In this document: positions 60,839-64,000 of the stretch, in pieces
How the letters are laid out: every line of letters begins with the position of its first letter
How positions within the stretch are numbered: position 1 is the stretch's first letter
Source of the DNA: Oryzias latipes
Taxonomy: Eukaryota; Chordata; Actinopteri; Beloniformes; Adrianichthyidae
Assembly: GCF_002234675.1 (NCBI RefSeq)
Contig: NC_019876.2
Coordinates: 13,576,829-13,640,828, forward strand
Direction: 5' to 3'
Length of the DNA stretch: 64,000 nucleotides
The notes under the pieces: generated by a model
Told to the model about the DNA's origin: nothing
The model's database searches: none
Seen by the model: the letters and a program-made list of their open reading frames with translations, nothing else
Made by a program: the position numbers and the translations under genes

Positions 60839-62452
60839 CAGCGGGGAAAATAAGTATTGAACACGTCAACATTTCACAAAAAACACATTTCTAATCGAGC
60901 TATTGACACGAAATTTTCACCAGATGTCGGCATCAACCCAAGTAATGTACACATAGAAAGAAATCCAAACATTTATGTCCATAAATGAAGTTATGTGTAA
61001 TAAAGTGAAATGGCACAGGGAATAAGTATTGAACACATGAAGAAAAGGAGGAGTAAAAAGGTCTGGCAAGCCAAGAAAGCAGCTGGAGTTTGTCAGTATT
61101 CAGAAGGTTAACCTGCCCCCTATTAGTACAAAGTAATATCAGCTGGTATAGTTCTGACTGATGCCTTTTAAAAAGGTTTCTCACCAGCAAGGTGTTAGAC
61201 AAGAAGCATTGCATGATGGGTAAAAGCAAAGAGCTGTCCAAAGACCTACGCAACCTTATTGTTGCGAAACACACTGAAGGCTTTGGTTACAGGCGCATTT
61301 CTAAACTTCTGAAAGTTCCAGTGAGTACCATTGGGGCCATCATCCGGAAGTGGAAAGAACACGGCATTACCATAAACCTGCCACGGCCAGGTGCTACTCG
61401 CAAGATTTCAGACAGAAGAGTCAGAAAAATCATCAGAAGGGTTCTCCAACAGCCCAGGACCACTTGTGGAGAGCTTCAGAAAGACCTGGAATCAGCAGGT
61501 ACCGTTGTTTCAAAGAAAACAATAAGTAATGCACTCAACCGCCATGGCCTCCATGCACGCACACCACGCAAGACTCCATTTTTGTAGAAGAGGCATGTTG
61601 AAGCTCGTTTGGAGTTTGCGACACAACATTTGGATAAACCCATGACATTCTGGGAGAAGATACTCTGGTCAGATGAGACCAAAATTGAACTCTTCGGATG
61701 TCATAAGACACAACATGTTTGGAGGAAAAGTGGCACCGCACATCACCCCCAAAACACCATACCAACAGTCAAGTTTGGAGGGGGGAGCATCATGGCGTGG
61801 GGCTGTTTTTTCAGCATGTGGTACTGGTAGACTTCATATCATTGAAGGAATAATGACTGGAGAAAAGTATCAAGACATTCTTGATCAGAATCTGCTGTCA
61901 TCTGCCAGGCTGCTGAAGATGAAAAGAGGGTGGATCTTTCAGCAAAACAACGATCCCAAGCACACAGCCAAGGTAGCGCTCAACTGGTTGAACAAAAAGA
62001 AAATAAAGCTGCTAGAATGGCCCAGTCAATCACCAGACTTGAATCCAGTTGAATATCTTTGGAAAGAACTGAAGATCCGGGTTCACAGAAGAGAACCCCG
62101 GAACCTTGAAGATTTGCAGGCAGTTTGAGTGGATGAATGGGCCAAAATCACACCTGAGCAATGTATTCGACTGGTTTCTCCATACAGGAGGCATCTTGAG
62201 GCTGTAATCACCAACAAAGGTTTTTGCACTAAGTATTAAATAAATTTCAGTAAGAGTGTTCAATACTTATTCCCTGTGCCATTTCACTTTATTACACATA
62301 ACTTCCTTTATGTACATAAATGTTTTGGATTTTTATGTGTGCATTACTTGGGTTGATGCCGACATCTGGCGAAAATTTCATGTCAATAGCTCGATTAGAA
62401 ATATGTTTTTTGAGAGAAATGTTGACGTGTTCAATACTTATTTTCCCTGCTG
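60839..62452 (+). mobile_element. Tc1-like transposon with IR/DR ends
   Basis: Ends CAGCGGGGAAAATAAG / CTTATTTTCCCTGCTG with TA target duplications at 60,837-60,838 and 62,453-62,454. The inverted repeats extend ~215 bases. Each holds two direct repeats AATAAGTATTGAACAC (60,849-60,864 and 61,021-61,036; inverted at 62,256-62,271 and 62,427-62,442), the Sleeping Beauty-type IR/DR layout. Length 1,614 bp; contains a degraded transposase. Confidence 0.9.
61192..62245 (+). pseudogene. Tc1-like DD34E transposase (inactivated)
   Basis: The likely start is MGKSKELSKDLRNLIV (~61,216). A paired helix-turn-helix region follows (YRRISKLLKVPVSTIGAIIR, then PRPGATRKISDRRVRKIIRR), then the catalytic core: [12 protein letters not shown] (first Asp), FQQNNDPKHTAK and QSPDLNPVEYLWKELK (Glu). 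Breaks: TAG at 61,585-61,587, one extra T in the run 61,806-61,811 (frame shift), TGA at 62,126-62,128. In addition the second catalytic Asp of the family motif QDNDPKH is Asn (codon AAC, 61,946-61,948). The original C-terminus would be near 62,240 (CTKY). Confidence 0.9.
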
Positions 62453-62466
62453 TATTTCAGAGCAAA

Positions 62467-62982
62467 GGTAAGGGTTAACGGCCGACGAAGTGTGCGTTAC
62501 GACGCGCGCTACACTTCGCGTCGGACGGTTCAGGCTTCCACGGCGTGCGTTAAAAAGTAATAACGCACACTTCGAAGGCCATTAACCCGCTTATACCATG
62601 GTCACTCACGAAGCAATACATATCAACGAGTTTTTAGCCCTTAATTCTTGTTTTTTTTCCGATTTGGATCGCTTTTCACACAAAAAGTGGACAATGTGTT
62701 ACATATAGTCCGCGTCACGCAGCACCTCGCTGCAGTCAAGATTCGGTGATATATATGCTGATCTTTCCGATGGGTTGAATCAGTTCAGAGAGAAAGTTCA
62801 CCTCTTACTGCTTGCTTTTGTCCAAATTATGAAGCAAAAGGTTGTTTTAAAGAAGCCGGCGGAGTGATACAAAACATTTAAGCTAGGTGACCGGAACTTC
62901 TTTTTTCACCATGCGGTTATCAGGTTTTAATGCACACCCAGCAGCCAATCAGAATCGAGTATTCAACCGGACCATAGTATTA
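62467..62982. mobile_element. Second insertion in the foldback right arm, probable MITE
   Basis: This interval has no counterpart in the left arm. It opens with a hairpin: AGGGTTAACGGCC...CGAAGTGTGCGTTA (62,470-62,499) pairs with TAACGCACACTTCG...GGCCATTAACCC (62,561-62,588). It ends CAGCCAATCAGAATCGAG...ACCATAGTATTATA, whose inverse partly resembles TTATACCATGGTC at 62,591. Non-coding, class unknown. Confidence 0.5.
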
Positions 62983-63152
62983 TACATGTTATTTGATAAT
63001 GGGTAACTGTGACATGGGTGATATTAGCGCTTTATACCGACTTTTCAGCTCGCTGGGCGTGTGTAGCGTAAACTATGATGTAAACCTGCATGCAAAAAGT
63101 CAGTGACGGCTCGCAAGACCGCACTTCCACAGATGTCTGCTCACTTGACCGC

Positions 63153-63659
63153 CAGGGAAAAAAGCAAGATTTTCGTTTTCTCTTTGGTTTGGACACATTA
63201 GTTTTAGAGATTTTTTGGGGGGAAAAAATTTATTTGTATAATAGAGTTTCTTTTTTTTAACTTGTGTATGTTTTTATGTGTAAATTTAATGCAAATTTCC
63301 CATTAAAATGTAAATTTTCTGGGAATTTGTGAACATGCACTGCCATAAAACCCAGAAAAGCCTGTAAAACACAAATATAAATCAAATTTGTTTTTATTAT
63401 TTTTATTATACTTTCGTTTAAGAGCTTTTTTTAGCGCAAAGTTTGATTTTTTCTTTTTTAAAATTACATTTTTTCAAACAGCAGAGACAGACATGTCCCA
63501 AATAATGCTGTGTATATTTGAAATGAATTTTAGATTATTTATATTATAGAAAACACTTATCAGCTATTTTATCTGATTTACTGGAACCTTATGGGGAAAA
63601 CCTTCTGGTGACACCTGCTGGACAGTTTATGTAACTACCCCTACAGCTTGATTTATTTA
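63153..63659. other. AT-rich, nothing recognised
   Basis: Homopolymer-rich sequence beyond the foldback element; no gene seen. Confidence 0.4.
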
Positions 63660-63930
63660 TGCTATTTTCTTCTTTGCATTTTGGGGTCGCCATAGCAAAT
63701 CCTCCTCTTCCATCTAACCCTATTCTCTGCATCCCCCTCACTGATACCAACCTCTCTCATGTTCTCCTCTCTGCATCAGTGAATCTCTCCTTTGGTCTTC
63801 CTCTCTAGTCTTCTTTCTTGGGAGCCCCAGTCTTATTTTACAAACAAAATCACTGTCCCTCCTCTGAATAATAAATCCAAATCATCTGAATCTGGCTTCT
63901 CTGTATTGATCTACAATAGATCTGAGTCAT
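63660..63930 (-). repeat. Probable LINE 3'-coding fragment
   Basis: GGGGTCGCCATAGCAAATCC, CTCTGCATCAGTGAATCTCTCC and TTTGGTCTTCCTCTCTAG, in that order, resemble a very common teleost LINE-derived repeat read on the minus strand. Diverged and without ORF. Confidence 0.4.
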
Positions 63931-64000
63931 CCTTGATATGTTCTGTTTTTTCTTCTTCAAGTAAAATTGCAACTATTTAGCTAGACAGCTGTGCAAGTAA

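Larger units (their letters stand above)
59565..63152. mobile_element. Large foldback (palindromic) element with nested insertions
   Basis: The outer ends are exact inverts: GCGGTCAAGTGA (59,565) and TCACTTGACCGC (63,141-63,152). The left arm runs to ~60,130 and repeats, inverted, from ~60,380 to the outer end. Examples are TAAAGCGCTAATATCACCCA / TGGGTGATATTAGCGCTTTA and GTTATTTGATGTGCAAATG versus its inverted right-arm form. The centre (~60,180-60,370) has direct repeats CAGCAAGTTTGATGAAAA. The right arm is broken by a Tc1-like element (60,839-62,452) and a second insertion (~62,467-62,982). No ORF belongs to the foldback itself. Confidence 0.8.

Overview
This is a window of vertebrate, almost certainly teleost fish, genomic DNA. 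It is AT-rich and intron-rich and packed with fish-type transposable elements (Tc1/mariner, hAT-like and TTAA-type MITEs, tRNA-derived SINEs, several LINE clades). The repeat spectrum resembles medaka-like fishes, but that is an inference I cannot prove from sequence. There is no operon, CRISPR array or prokaryotic gene. All host genes lie on the minus strand; I rebuilt them exon by exon from splice signals and reading phase.

Layout. 1-12,880: repeats only (LTR tail, SINE, fossil LINE, MITEs, a 5'-truncated LINE with a very GC-rich tail, and a three-level nest at 9,046-10,644). 12,883-15,956: intact carbohydrate sulfotransferase 12-like gene (5 coding exons, 316 aa). 16,100-23,368: repeats, including a MITE interrupted by a second hAT-like element, a solo LTR, a MITE inside a TATC microsatellite, and a LINE fragment. 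23,369-26,470: a tandem paralogue of the sulfotransferase with identical exon layout, broken by a 1-base deletion and a nonsense codon. 27,680-31,020: a decayed R4/Dong-type LINE abutting a long TA microsatellite. 31,386-39,230: fossil Tc1 pieces, a small MITE, and a rearranged second copy of the segment found at 588-3,677. 39,913-49,633: ttc31-like gene (18 coding exons, 615 aa; TPR, UBA-like and RRM regions). 49,700-52,200: SINE and LINE fragments. 52,202-57,521: mfsd8 (12 coding exons, 506 aa), the lysosomal MFS protein CLN7. 59,565-63,152: a large foldback (palindromic) element whose right arm was hit by a Tc1-like transposon and by a second insertion. 63,660-63,930: probable LINE fragment.

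The host genes do not form a pathway: Golgi chondroitin-type sulfation (chst12-like pair), a TPR/RNA-binding-type protein (ttc31), and a lysosomal membrane transporter (mfsd8). I did not find a new biological system. The most informative signals are transposon archaeology: two different hAT-like elements inserted into the same 8-bp site in two copies of one MITE, an empty site in a duplicated segment, and the nested foldback element. Gene-model oddities include a 23-nt microexon, a probable GC-AG intron, and an E-box of the lysosomal CLEAR type upstream of mfsd8.
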